This document shows positions 12,716 through 25,300 of a stretch of 64,000 nucleotides of DNA, piece by piece. Made by a program: the position numbers and the translations under genes. How positions within the stretch are numbered: position 1 is the stretch's first letter; each line of letters opens with the position of its first letter. The notes below the pieces were generated by a model that saw only the letters and a list, made by a program, of their open reading frames with translations, did no database searches and was not told the origin of the DNA. Where the stretch lies: contig CM059582.1 in NCBI GenBank assembly GCA_030407085.1, positions 15,543,501-15,607,500 on the forward strand, written 5' to 3'. This DNA comes from Trichopria drosophilae (taxonomy: Eukaryota; Arthropoda; Insecta; Hymenoptera; Diapriidae).

Positions 12716-13492
12716 GTGCGGAGGTTTTTATACAAAAAAAGTCAGAGATTTTTTTCTTTTTCCTGCTTTTTCAGACCGAAAACAATTTTTTATGTTTTTC
12801 TAATGTATAAAAAAGGGGTACATCTTTATTGAATTATAAAAATATATCGACGGCTGGTACGAAGAACCACGCCGGTTTTGGGACGAAGAACCAGACATAT
12901 TGGCAGTTGCGACGAAAAAACGGTCGCTTTAAAAGTTTGCTATGAAAACCAGGTTATTTTGTGGTGTGCGACGAAGAATCGGACATTTCGAAATTTGCTA
13001 CCGTTTATCAAATCACTGAAGAAAATCTTGAAATGTCCAGTTCGCGGCAAGATTGTCAAGTTCGGTTCTTCGACGTAAATTCTGAAATGTCCGGTTCTTA
13101 GTCGCAAAACTTTTGTACTTTACGGTTTCTCGTCGCACGTTTGAGATGTCCGGGTCTTCGTACCAGCCATCGATATTATTGTAAAATTTCACTTTCAATA
13201 TATCGGCATCAAACTATCGCAAAAAAATCTATTTTCATAGGATCAGCATAATAAATACTTTGAAAAGTGAGTATAAAGAACCAATTATCGGTATATCCTA
13301 TGGAAGCAGCTGTTTTAGCATTATTTTGAAGCCGCCATCTTCTATAAATGAATTTTTGCTATATTACATTCTTGAAGTACAACAAAAATGGCCCTCTTTT
13401 TATGCATTAGAAAAACAAAAAATTGTTTTTCCCCTGAAATCGCAGGAAAAAGAAAAAAATCCTTTTTTTTACATTTTTGTATAAAATCCGCC
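12716..13492. repeat. Foldback element with a MITE in it
   Basis: The left arm 12716-12800 (CTTTTTCCTGC, AAAACAATTTTTTATG) pairs with the right arm 13375-13492 (CAAAAAATTGTTTTTC, GCAGGAAAAAG, TATAAAATCCGCC). The MITE at 12842-13172 sits inside. Short ORFs here are not credible genes. Confidence 0.6.
12842..13172. mobile_element. MITE with repeated word CGACGAAGAACCGGACAT
   Basis: The ends TATCGACGGCTGGTACGAAG and TTCGTACCAGCCATCGATAT are inverted repeats. Inside, variants of GACGAAGAACCGGACAT and its complement occur about eight times. No ORF is present. Confidence 0.75.
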
Positions 13493-14708
13493 ATATTTAA
13501 TTTCCAAACGGCCTTGGAATCTTAAAGAGTGACCTCAAAAACACAGGAGTACATATTTCTGACTGATTTCATGCTCAAAAGTATATTACACGTATTAGAA
13601 TGTATTAAAATGTTGACGAAATATATCCAAAAGTAATATATTATTTTTTAGTCAATTGAGGGACTATAAATCACTTGAGAACCGTAAAAGGCCCAAAAGT
13701 GGCTAAAAATAGGGTTTTTCGCATTTTTGAATACGGTGCACCATTTCGAAAAATCTTAAAAATAATTCTGGTATACAATTTTATAGTATAATTAGCCCTG
13801 TAAATACAAAAGAAAGTAAAAAAAATATCGATTTATATGTTTATTTAATTCTTTTAGGTTAGGTATTCAACGCGCCTGCAGTTAAAAAAAAATTAAAAAA
13901 GTACATTTTATAAGCTATATTCTCTAATTTTTTCAAAAATTTTAACAAATAGGAATCGCAGAAAAAAATTATTTTCCAAAAATGTATTTTGGTGTTGCTA
14001 GGAAGTGGAGGGGGATAAGTGGTTGGAAAATCGTAGAGAATTCTTTTTTTTTTAGTGTACTTATACGAATTCAAAGTCATTTTTCCGTTTCATTGACAGT
14101 GGCATTTCGCCTGTCTTACCGTGGGGTACCCCGAAAGTGAAACTTATAGATTATGGTAATATCGCCGCGTACGATAAGTGAACATTTCAAAAAGTGTGTA
14201 AATTTACAACCAAATATTGTAAATTTTAGGTTATGTGGTTACTTTTATTCACGCATAATAGGCATTTCATTTAAGGATTTTAGTTACTTTTTTTAGAGCA
14301 ATTTTGTCGCTCATATACATGATTAGTAGGACCAGATCTACTTTCGAGTGCATTGTACGGAAAAAAAGTACAGTCGAGTTCACTCCTGTTGATGGTGAAA
14401 AAGGTAGTAAAACCATATTTTCGCAAATGAAAATTACAACATATTTGTAAAGTTTATAACGAGTTGTTATTAACGGTTGACGGAGCATAGATAATTTTAT
14501 TGCATGCATAATAAATTTTATATAAATTTTTATCAAACATGGATCGGTATTTCGTCCCAGGTTTACTCACGGATTCGTCAGTTGAGCTATGCGAGCAGAC
14601 CCCTCCCAAGACACGAAACTAATCGTAAATAAATATAATAAAATAAAGGATACTATACTCACTCACCCATACCGCGACGCGCAAAACCGGAACCGCCACC
14701 GATCCTTA

Positions 14709-14886
14709 CCCACACAGCACACTGTCCTGGGAACGTCCTCAGGAGCTCCTTAGGACGTCCAAATGTTCGCTTTTATCATCCTGTTAACGTCCACAGGACA
14801 TAGGACACCTTGAGGACGTTAATAGGACGATAAGAACGGACATTTGAACGTCCTGAGGACGTCCCCAGAACAGCGTGCTGTGTGGG
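14709..14886. mobile_element. 178-base palindromic MITE (CCCACACAGCAC ends, TA duplication)
   Basis: Inverted ends CCCACACAGCACACTGTCC and complement, with TA on both sides. The word ACGTCCTNAGGAC is repeated through the whole element. Nearly the full length can fold into one hairpin. Confidence 0.85.
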
Positions 14887-15189
14887 TATTGATCTTCTTC
14901 ATGACAGAAACTAACTGATATTGATCAACCGCGTTGATATTTATACAGTGTCATGCAGGTTTGTAAACAATAAATATAAACAAAACAATTGAAAGATTCC
15001 TTCCCTATCCTTTAGTTTTCTTTATATTCTTCTAAAATACCGTCACCTCTAAACATGGTACCTCATAACAAAACACCGTTACAAGTTCGTTGTCATTTTT
15101 TACATTGGGGTTAAAAGTGATACCTAACCTCAATATTTAGAAGAAATTAGAAATAATAAAAATTTTCTATATCTTTTTCTCCGGTTCTT

Positions 15190-15900
15190 TTCTTGCGCGA
15201 AATTTTGGTATTATCGTAGTCGACATCGTGTCCCGTCTCATTTCTATTGTGAGTTAACCCTCTCATTTCTAAAGTGTTGCTCTGCATAATTTTTCTAAAT
15301 TATTAATATGTTCTTTTAGTCACGTACCAAGGGCTCTAAAAGTTTGTCCTATGCTAGATTTGTCGCAATCTAAACAAGGTACAGTAGTCCTTCTCTTATT
15401 CTAATCTGTCCAGTCAGGCAAGATGGCGGCCTTCTTCCCTTATTCTAATTTTCCCCTCTCTCCCACTAAACGTTTGCTGTTTCGCTTTTTCTTTCTCTTT
15501 CTCTTTCGCAGCGCATGCGCAGTTATGTGTCATATGTGCTTCTAAGGGAAGTAGTAGGTACGGTGGGGAGAACGCGTGAGGGGAAATATTAGAATGTGAG
15601 AAAAGAAAAAATTAGAATAAGGGAAGACGTTAGAATAAGAGAAATTAGAATAAGGGAAGGACTACTGTATTTTAGATACAACACATCGTCGTTTTTTATT
15701 GGCAATTCATCTGTTCCCGGCTTCATTTTTATGTTGGTATTGAAGTGGGTGGAAATATTTTTGATGTTATTTTTAAAAATCGTTGCGATTTTCTAACTCA
15801 ACCCTTTTACATACAGGCAACTAATTGTTTTGAATGACGGATCGTTGTTATTGTTGTCATTCGGGCTCGGATAATTTTCATTCCTTGTTGACTCGGATAA
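15190..15900 (-). mobile_element. Penelope-like element fragment 1 (C-terminal GIY-YIG region)
   Basis: Minus-strand translation with stops gives NTNIKMKPGTDELP then, across a MITE, VPCLDCDKSSIGQT and LKEHINN. These match the linker and GIY-YIG endonuclease of Penelope-like elements (usual form CLDCDKSYIGQT). In-frame stops make it a pseudogene. A related fragment is at 37560-40380. Confidence 0.75.
15382..15667. mobile_element. CAGTAGTCC-type MITE (word CTTATTCTAAT), 286 bases
   Basis: Near-perfect relative of 45123-45406. Ends CAGTAGTCCTTCTCTTATTC and GAAGGACTACTG, with TA duplications. It splits the Penelope reading between KNDDVLYLK and VPCLDCDK, so it inserted after the retroelement. 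Confidence 0.9.
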
Positions 15901-16234
15901 AAAATCACATTTCGAACGAATTGCAGCTAATTCAAATGCTCACAGAGTGTCAAGAAATATAGGACGGAAAGAATTTGAAATCCCATTATGTTAAGGGTTT
16001 AGTCATTTCATGATAACTCACATTTCATTGGTATAGTATGCATGGCACTGCCCAAAAACCAACGTAAAATGATTGAATTGCGAGACCTTTCTCTCTTTTT
16101 AATATCTGCGTATTCGACTGTAGTTTTCAATCACTTTCGTCGTTAGGGATGATAAGTCATTAATTACACTTGATCTTACATTAATAAATTCACACACATG
16201 CATATCTTTACTTTTTGCTATAGCGTGCGTAAAG

Positions 16235-16240
16235 TTTATT
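16235..16240 (-). promoter_or_regulatory. Candidate poly(A) signal of MROH1-like gene
   Basis: TTTATT (AATAAA on the coding strand), about 260 bases past the stop codon at 16500; it is the first clear signal I see. Confidence 0.35.
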
Positions 16241-16499
16241 TACTCACGCCATAACAAAAAAATCGTATACACCACGGTTGTGCCCAGTTTAACTCCCTGG
16301 GCACAACTGACTACATGCAGTAGGTAAAATCTTATATTACATAGGTGTTCCATAATAAACTATAATACAATTAACAATAAAAGCTTTATAAACAAAACAA
16401 AACAAAGGGTATGTGTACCGTCCAGTAACTTTGGGAGAGTGAGATGGGTCACACAGAAAAATGCTGCCTTCGTTACATAGACGTTAGATGTAGTATGAT

Positions 16500-19340
16500 T
16501 TAAGCAGTAAAGCAAACCGCCAATGCTTCGGCAGCACGAGCTCTGACATTGTTTTCCTGATCTCGCAGTAACTGTAGCATACGCTGGACATCTTCTGGCC
16601 TTGGATTACCGAATAACCCCAAAATTAACGCCGACGTCGACCTAGTCCATCCATTTTCTGACCTTGAGTAACCTCTAACAACATCATTTCTACACCCAGA
16701 AGAAAATACATAAGAAAATTCACGTAATGAAATCAACTGTCAAGACATTTGATTGAGAATAGTCTTTGTTACCTGAGTTCTTCGGCTCTTTGCGGAAGTT
16801 CTTTTTGCAAACATTTTATTAGTTCGCCTAGAAAACTTTCGACGCAAAATTTTCTGTCGGGTCCTAGATATGTGAGAATCGTATTCGCCAATGGTTCGCA
16901 TTGAAAGAGTTTTGCCGAATCACACAACACCTCTCTAGCAGCCTAAAATTAAAAGTTATATTGCACGTGGAAATTAACATTTAGCTTTCATCAATTACCT
17001 GTGCGACGGCGATATTGGGATCCTCCAATTTAATGGCAAGGCCGGGAACACATCCAAGCAGATGATCAGTGGCATCATCGTCCGGCGACGATGCAAATTT
17101 TTTCCAACCTTGCGCAATCGCTCCTAAGGCACTTATTGCGAATAGTCTCATTTCCCAATTGTCTTTCTCAGTGAAAGGTTTGAGGGCTAATACAACTGTA
17201 GGGCTTATAGGTTTTTCCGTTTTGGCTAAAAGGAGCACGGAAAGACCGCGTAGTGATTCTAGAACGACTTCGCTACTGCCTTCACCACTAGCTGGTTCTT
17301 CTAATCCGTCTAACATGGCTGTGAGGCAAATATCGAAGTATTCTTCTACCTGCAATGAACGAAATAATTCAGTATAGGTCCAGAGCTACACTGAGAAAAG
17401 TTTAAGACATCAGCTATAATGGGTATAGTGCAGCAGAGGTGCTATGCCCTAAGACATCCACCGTGCCACTTTTAAGACGGCTGCTGTTCCAAAATAAAAG
17501 ACGACTGTTATACCACCACTCCATTTGTACGCAGTATGGCCGCCGTCCCTTTCCAATGGAACACCGGTTGTCCGTATTTAAGACAACTGCTGTCCCAAAC
17601 TATGGCAGCCGTTATCTTAATTTACGAATGGCAGCCATCTCCCGTTTGGCACCGCAGTTATCTCTACTAGCATGTCTGTAATCTTAAATTTCTCTCAGTG
17701 ATACAGAATTTTTTTTCGTACCTGTTTGGCGTCCAGAAATGCGACTTTCGTCAAACCAATCGTTGCTAACTTTCGAACGAGAGCAGATGAATCAGCTTTG
17801 GCTTCTTGCAGCGTATTTATAATGGAATCTAACCAGTCAACATCGCAGTTAACGTGTCCTATTAATTCAGCATAAAAGGCAGCAGCGACTGCTCGTTGTG
17901 CCGGAAGTACGCTGGTGATCAACTTTCCCAGAGTCCTTGCCAAATTAGACAATAAATCGTTACGATTTGAAATACACTGTACCACCGCACTGACTGCTAC
18001 GACCAAATTTTCATCCGCATCCAATTCCGTGTCGAATTTCTATTTAAATTATACTAATTATTAGCAGTTCCTAAATTACTAGAAATTAATCCGATACTTG
18101 GAATCACTAACTTACAAGTTCATGAGGCAAAATAAGGGATTCTTGCGTCTCGAACAGCCGAAATATGCCAGACAAAACGGAAAACACTTCTCGATGCGGA
18201 CAGATTTTACATGTTTCTCTACTTGGCACGAAACCAAACTTTGTGGTCATAATTGAAATTGGAGGATCTACGTGCAACCACCCGGCTAGATATTTCAAAA
18301 GAGTGGCCAATAAATCTGCCAATTGACGTTCGATAAGTTTGTCGGCTTTGGCCGTTCGCAACAAATAGCCGATTGCTACGATCGCCGCTAATGAGGAAAA
18401 TGACGCGGTGTGGGTTTTTCCAGAGCTTGCAGGAGCACTGCTTTCTATGAGCAAGTTGTCGTTTTCAAGTCGGGTTAAAAGGATTTCCAACGTCTGCAAT
18501 CATTAATATGGTAAATATTGCACATTTTCAAAATGTAATAAATAAGAAGGTTCCACTAACATGTGAGCCAATGTCTTCCGAAGACCCTAGCTCCCTCCAG
18601 CATTCCTGAGTGCCATGGTCAAGTGGTAACGGCTGTTGTAATAAATGTTCTACAACATCATGCGGATGATGTAACATTAATGCTTTTACAGCAGCTGCTG
18701 CCCCCCTCTTGCAGCTCACATTCTCCATTTGCCTCATCTGCCCGATAACACAATCTGGTAAAAGTAGCAAAGAAACATTATTCTCTGTAACCTATTTCAG
18801 AGTAATAATATTATATTGCCGTACCTATTAAATACAAATTAGAACGCGGAATGTCGTAGCCTCTGATTTTGAACAGTTTGGAAAGGGCAATGCCAGCGGC
18901 GATACCACCTTCGCCCCTATAAAGAAGTCCCTCCACCAATCCTTCCGCTAAACTTACAATCTCACTACTTGCTACCCTTTCGCAAACCGTCGTAGCCAAA
19001 TTCTATTAATAAGAACAGAAAATCTTAGCGTCTATGTATGCCACATTATTTTTAATTATTAAAAATGTGTATTACTTCGATTGCTTCGTAAAATGTCCTC
19101 ACGTCCTCGCTCATTATGCTTAGGACATGTTTAGATTCACTTAAATCTTGATTGAGATTGTTGTCAGGTAAAGTCGAACGATGTCGTGCACCAATATTCA
19201 AGGCAAGTGCAACGCAATCAACGACGAGCGGTCTTAAGAGATTTTGAGGTTCAGCAGTCCAGGACAAAATTCTACCAAGCAGTTTTCCAGGCTCTAGTTT
19301 GCCACCGGGATATGTATATCTTAACGAATCGTGGTAAGAT
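16500..19340 (-). CDS. MROH1: MROH1-like exons 13-20 (C-terminal part)
   Basis: Lengths are 265, 178, 194, 378, 318, 351, 170 and 190. Exon 13 opens with SYHDSLRYTYPGGKLEPG after completing an Arg codon. The C-terminus has a typical HEAT pair (DVQRMLQLLRDQENNVRARA) before the TAA at 16500. Introns are 54-94 bases, except the one between exons 17 and 18 (372 bases), which holds a 312-base MITE. Confidence 0.85.
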
Positions 19341-22300
19341 CTAAAAGTAAGTTAGTGTTAGAAACATCGATATATTACCTTCAACCGCCAAATTTAGTTT
19401 TTGGGCAAAAAACAAGTAGGGGAAGTAGGGGCAAAGTGGGATTTTGGCGTTTCACCATATCAGAACATTTCCTATGTGTTTGTTTGCATTGTTTATTTAC
19501 GAATGAGTTATTGTAACACAAATTTTAAAACATATTTCAGTTTTCATTCAGTATTTACCAACCGTTCGAACATGACCTAAGAGGTCGAAGCCAATTTGTA
19601 AATTTAGACATATTTTCAATCGACTAGTAAGTATCAATAAATTAAGCGCAATTAAAATCTGAATTGCATGACTTAATAGTCATCTCTTACACTCCATTTT
19701 CGTTTTTTATTTGTTTCATTTGGAGCCGAGGATGATTTTTTACGACGTGTTTAAAAAATTCTATTTTGGGGCAAAGTGGCTGGGGCAAAGTGGGATGTGT
19801 TCCGTTTGAATTTAAGTTTACAGAGATTAGTAAGAACTCTCTTTCTGTCTCTCTCTCTCTCTCCCTCCCCCTCTCTCTTTCTTTCCCTCTCTTCCCTCCC
19901 CCCTGTCTATCTCTCTCTCTCTTTGTCAAACCTTTCCAGAAGTAATTTTAACAGCCCATCCCAGTTTGTCCCTGGATTTTCAGATTTCTAAAAAAAAAAC
20001 TTGTTCGTAAAATTGAAATTTGGAGTATTAAACAGATACTTTTTTTTTAATGCGTTTCATAATCGGTTAGTTGAGGACCGAAATAAGGGTTTCTAAACTA
20101 CACCTAACCATTCTTATGGCCCATATTTTTTGTATACGAGTTTTCCCAAAACCATCCCACATTGCCCCTACTTCCCCTATATTTTTTCAATAGGACAGGT
20201 AAAATATATGTTATTTATTACTTATTTTCAATTAAACTTAACTTCTGACTAATATAACCTTGTGATATTTTATACGGGACACTTAGTGACGTACAGCAGA
20301 GTCCCGGTATATTTGCGTCTCGATATATTTGCGGCCCAGCATATTTACCCAGTTTCGTCTCCTTATATTTGTCTGTCGTCGCGTCCCCCCCCCCCACCTT
20401 CAGCGCTGGGGCCTCAGGAAGGGCCTGCTTTGACGTCACGAACGTAACGCGACTGAGGAGAGTGGGAAAAGCAGCGCTCTCCTTCTTTTTACAAATATAA
20501 GGAGACGGGAGGGGAAGGCGAGGGAGGGCTGTGTGCTATAACAAATATTTGTTGTTTACAGAAATAGGAAGAAGTTTCATGCATATCGGCGTTTTTTTCT
20601 ATTAAACTTGCCTGAAATACATTGTTATTATACTCCACATTTAAAATTCCATAAATCTGGTATAAAATTCGTATGAGTTAAAATATTTGCAGCATGGTGT
20701 ATTGTGAGATCGGTTAAGGGAACTCTAAAGTTGATTGACAAATCATTGTTTTTCCTCGATGCCGTCATTAGCAACCAAGCAGCAGGTTAAGTACTTCAAC
20801 AACGTATTTTCAGAACGCCCGAACTAGCAGATTAGAAGATTGAAAAGGTACGGAAGTACGGAACAGAACAAAAAACAAAACACAATCGCGCATGAGCACG
20901 TATTTCTATTAACTGTTTCGTACATGGAGAAAGGGAAGTAGGGGCGGGAACGGCAGACAAGCAATTATGGGGACACGAGGGAAAATTCGGCAGCGACTGG
21001 ACAGCAATTACGGAGGGAGGACTATATATTGTAAAACAAAATACCGAATTAAAATTCTTCGCAATTTTGAAAATGAATTATTAGCCAATGATAACTCCCA
21101 AGTAAAACTACTAACATTTTATAACCTTACACAACAAATTAACGGTTCAATTTATTGTTCACATATGTACATTACATTTAATTAAACACACTTGACAAGA
21201 CATACTTTCTTTTCGATTCTTTTAATATGTCATCACATTTCGTCGATTCTTCCTTGTATTCATTCCTATATCCTGCAGGAGTGTTAGATAGTGTAGGTCC
21301 GTAAGGTTTAGTTTTTAGCAACCTGTCTCCAAGACTATGAATATATTCCTTATATTCTGTAGTACCAGTTTTGACACGAAGTAACTCTCTTTCTTTCTCG
21401 TTGGGTCCTAAATGACTTTGTTGCTTACAAATTGCCGGGGGTCGAATTCCATTTGGGATCAAACTATGGAAATCACGGTAAGCTTGATTTTTTAAAGTCT
21501 CTGGCACAACCCAATCGTCTGGTAAAGGTGCCAATTCCCGATAACCGCCTTCTTTTAACACTTTTAAACGAACATAATCGTCTTTGTTTTTGGAAATATC
21601 CACCATATACGTAGATTTGTATTTCTTACTATACTCGTCATCAAGGAGATCTTCGTCAGGTAACCGGGAGAGACATTTCTGCAAATGAGGACGTTCTTTA
21701 TGCAACCTGTCCAGAAAATCATTAGGATATTCTGTACGCCTGTGTTCCGGTAAATTATTATTCTTTCGTGCTGGATAAAGGTGCTCTTCGAAGGCTTCGG
21801 CAGTCAAGTTTGGAGGCAAACTGGTATCTATAGGCTTTTCGACTGCCTTTATTTTATTCTTGCGAAAGTTTATTTGGTAGGTGCTCCTCAAATCGCGAAA
21901 ATCCTTTTCGTCGACTTCTTCGATCATGTTTTTTATTATTTATTAAAATGTTTCTTTGTAAAATTGCAATTATAAAAGATGAAAAATAAACGTATAAAAA
22001 TATCTCAAAAAGTGACGTGTAAATAATTGAGGTTACTCGTTATGATCGTAATAAATGAAAGTCATCACTTTCTTTCCATCTCCTTACTTTTTAATTTCTT
22101 TCAACTTTAACGTTGTGAAACTTTCTTTTTTTTTTAATCAATATTTTGTCTTCCCTGAACGGAAGCATTTTTAAAAAGTTTTTTCGAACGAATTTTCTGA
22201 ATGTAAATTTGTGGTAGTGCACTTCAAAAATAAAATAATCTCTTTCGGACGCAGATTAAGAAATAAATTGTTTATAACAAACAAGTTGTATTAAAATGAT

Positions 22301-25300
22301 AATACTATGTTGGGATATCATCATTAACCGTAAATTTAAGAAAGTTAGTAATTTTCACTATTTCAAAACCAAAGAAAATATAATTTACCTTCCATAGTTT
22401 GGGATCGTTTTAAAAAACGTAATGTTCAAAACGCATATTATTATCATATCGTAATCTTCTACTGGGCTTTCGCTTCCTTCCCCAATTTTTAATGTCTAAA
22501 AATAATCGCTTTGCTCGAGCGTTAAACTGGCGATCGTCGGAAAAAGTTTATTTTTCTCCCTAGTTGCACAATATACTATTTTTATATGTTAACAAAATAT
22601 CTAGTTATACAATAAAAAGATATTTGTTAATATTTAATATATTTTATTCATTAAACATATAGTTAAATCTCTAATCTTTGATTAAAAAAACGAGCCTGTT
22701 CAATTTTTTCCATTCTAGACGCGAATATATAGGGCGTTTTCATTTTGATAGTTTGGTTGAAGCAATTCGATACTTAATTACGGAAGAATAGCACAAAGTG
22801 CGCGCATATACGATGAAGGACATTTTTTGTAATTTATAGTAACGATTGATGACGCCAGGTGCGTTCGCGACGGCCGCAGATTTATGATTCACGCGGTTCT
22901 CGTTAAATACTCGTTCAAATTATATAACGAATAGTTTTTTCCTCGAAAATAAACACATTTTCATTTTTTTAAATTCCTAAAATTTGTTACGTTACTAAAT
23001 TGTTCATAAAATATTTTTAAGGGAATGAATCAAGTTAGTTCTTTTACTGCTAGTTAGCTAAGACATCTATCATCCAAAAAAGAATCAATGCCCACAATCG
23101 GGAATCTTTTCTCTATTAAATCGAAAATTAAATGTTTTTAATATCAATCGTGATAATTTGAATTACTTTTTATAACGCTTTTACCTGAGTAGTTAATGTA
23201 TAATAGAAACTAACTATATTTTTGGCGGTTGAAGGAATTCTACTGCATTATATTTAGATATAAAATTCGAAAGTGCATTCGACATTGCTTACACAAACTA
23301 TTTTTGTCAAACATTTTGGTACATGAAGAGAATATGTCTTCTATATTATAAATTTATAGAAAGTATAATTAAATACTTACCGTAAAGTTGTTCGCAAAAC
23401 AGATAACGTCGTTCTCCGTTCAGACACTGAATTCGACTGCATCCAAGGCAAAAGAATATCGACAAACACAGCTAGCGTGTCTGCAGAGTCCCCCACAACT
23501 TCGCTACAAATCGTTCCTAAACCCTCGTATACTCTCTGCATGACATCTTTCATTTTCAGAGACATGATCTAGAAATTAACAAAACACATTTTGCAAGCTA
23601 CTGTATAACTATTTGGAATACGGTAGCCCCCCCCCCCTCCCCCCAATATTGTCAGGTCCGTGTGGACTATTGTTCATTTTGAATAGCAGAGTCCGAGTAC
23701 TTAACTTTTCAAACACATATGAAACACACATCGAAATGTATAATAAATCCAGTCATAATATATAAAAGTATATTTCAAATTGGTCAATAATAATGTTATA
23801 CGTACTTCTGTGCTTGCTGCAATAACTTTGTCCAGCATCGTGGTGAGTAATACCTCCTTTTCATCAGTACTTAACGCTGGTGGTATTTTTCTGTATTTAT
23901 GTTAAGAAAAATATTGTGTAATTACCTAAATAAAGAACATGAAAACATAGCATTTAAAAAGTAGTCAAGGATACATCAGAGATATCGCTGATCTCAAAAT
24001 GAGCGGATAAAGCTGCAGTGGTCTGTGACCAGAGTTGGACTGAAGAAGTGATAGCAGGATTGCAAGAGCTGTTCCTCGGGCTTTCAACCCTGTTGAACCA
24101 ACCAGCCTATTTGGATGAACAGCTCCACCGATCTACATTTTACCAAATAAATACATTCATCGTTTATTTTTGTTTCAAAATATTATCTACGTACAGTAGT
24201 CCCCTCCGTAAGTTATGTCGTCCAAAGTTATATGCCTATTCCAAGTTATATGTTTGCCTTCTCCAAAGTTATACCAGTTTCTTCCTCTCCTTCCCCTACC
24301 ACATTGTTTAGCTGAGCCACACTCGCTTCGCGTCACATATACACACACAGAAGTTCCCATTGAACGGATATAAACAAAGATACGGAAGTGGGGATAGTGA
24401 GGGGCTATAACTTTGGAGAATCGTCCACCATTTTAAAAGAACCGACAGTATAACTTAGGATGAGGACTACTGTATGTGAGTAGTTTTTTGACCTGTTCCA
24501 GTGCTAAGAGTCCTGCTTCTTTCGTAGTCAATTCCTTGCTGTCGTTCAACTGCCGCATGACCCATGGTAAAATATGTTTTTCTATAGCTGGAAATAGCGC
24601 CACAGAATCGCCTTTCTTCGCTATCTCTGCATAAGACTTGAGCAAACCGGCCTTCGATGCTTCCGCCGTTGCTGCTGCTTTGACATCTTTTATCAAGCCC
24701 AATAGTTTCACTGGGTTCTTTCGATTGTCTTCCACGTCGCATGACTCTTCCATGATTTTCAGAACGACTTCCAAATGACGTTTTGCACATATTCCTACTG
24801 CTCTGCAGTAATCGCCCGATGGTGTTGTGGCACTCTGAGTACGGGCCATTTCGACAAGTACACTAAAGTGGCCTGGATTACTGGAAACTGCCGCGAGAAT
24901 TACAGAAAGAGATGGTGTCATAGGCTTCCCTACTAGCTCGTCTGCTAATTTGACACCCCAGGATGACCCTTCCAGTTGAAGACTCTCTTCCAAAAATTCC
25001 ACCAGTCTCTCTTCCCACATCAAGTTTTTCTCTATTGCAGAGGCAAAGTATTCTGCAGAATTTTGTTCGAGGAAATGTGTTAACTCCATGAGTTTGGTGT
25101 CCCATAAAGGTCTTAACTGGTAGCCGTAAAGTGGTGCCGAACATCGCAAAAAAGTGACTACCATTAGTCGATTTTTGTCATCAGCTAATAACTCTAAACA
25201 ACGACCGAGTACTTTTATGCTAGGGAATTCTCTTTGGGCATCAACACTGTTTTCATCACGGATTATTTTTACTGCAAGAGGCGAAAGGGCTTTCAAAACG

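Noticed and set aside
12524..12832. 102-aa plus-strand ORF
   Set aside because: Overlaps a foldback arm, has low-complexity Phe/Lys composition and no relative.
19687..19991. ORFs rich in RER or LSLS
   Set aside because: Translation of a CT microsatellite within a MITE.
24018..24311. 97-aa plus-strand ORF
   Set aside because: It is antisense to MROH1-like exon 10 and then runs into a MITE; the minus-strand reading is in phase with neighbouring exons.
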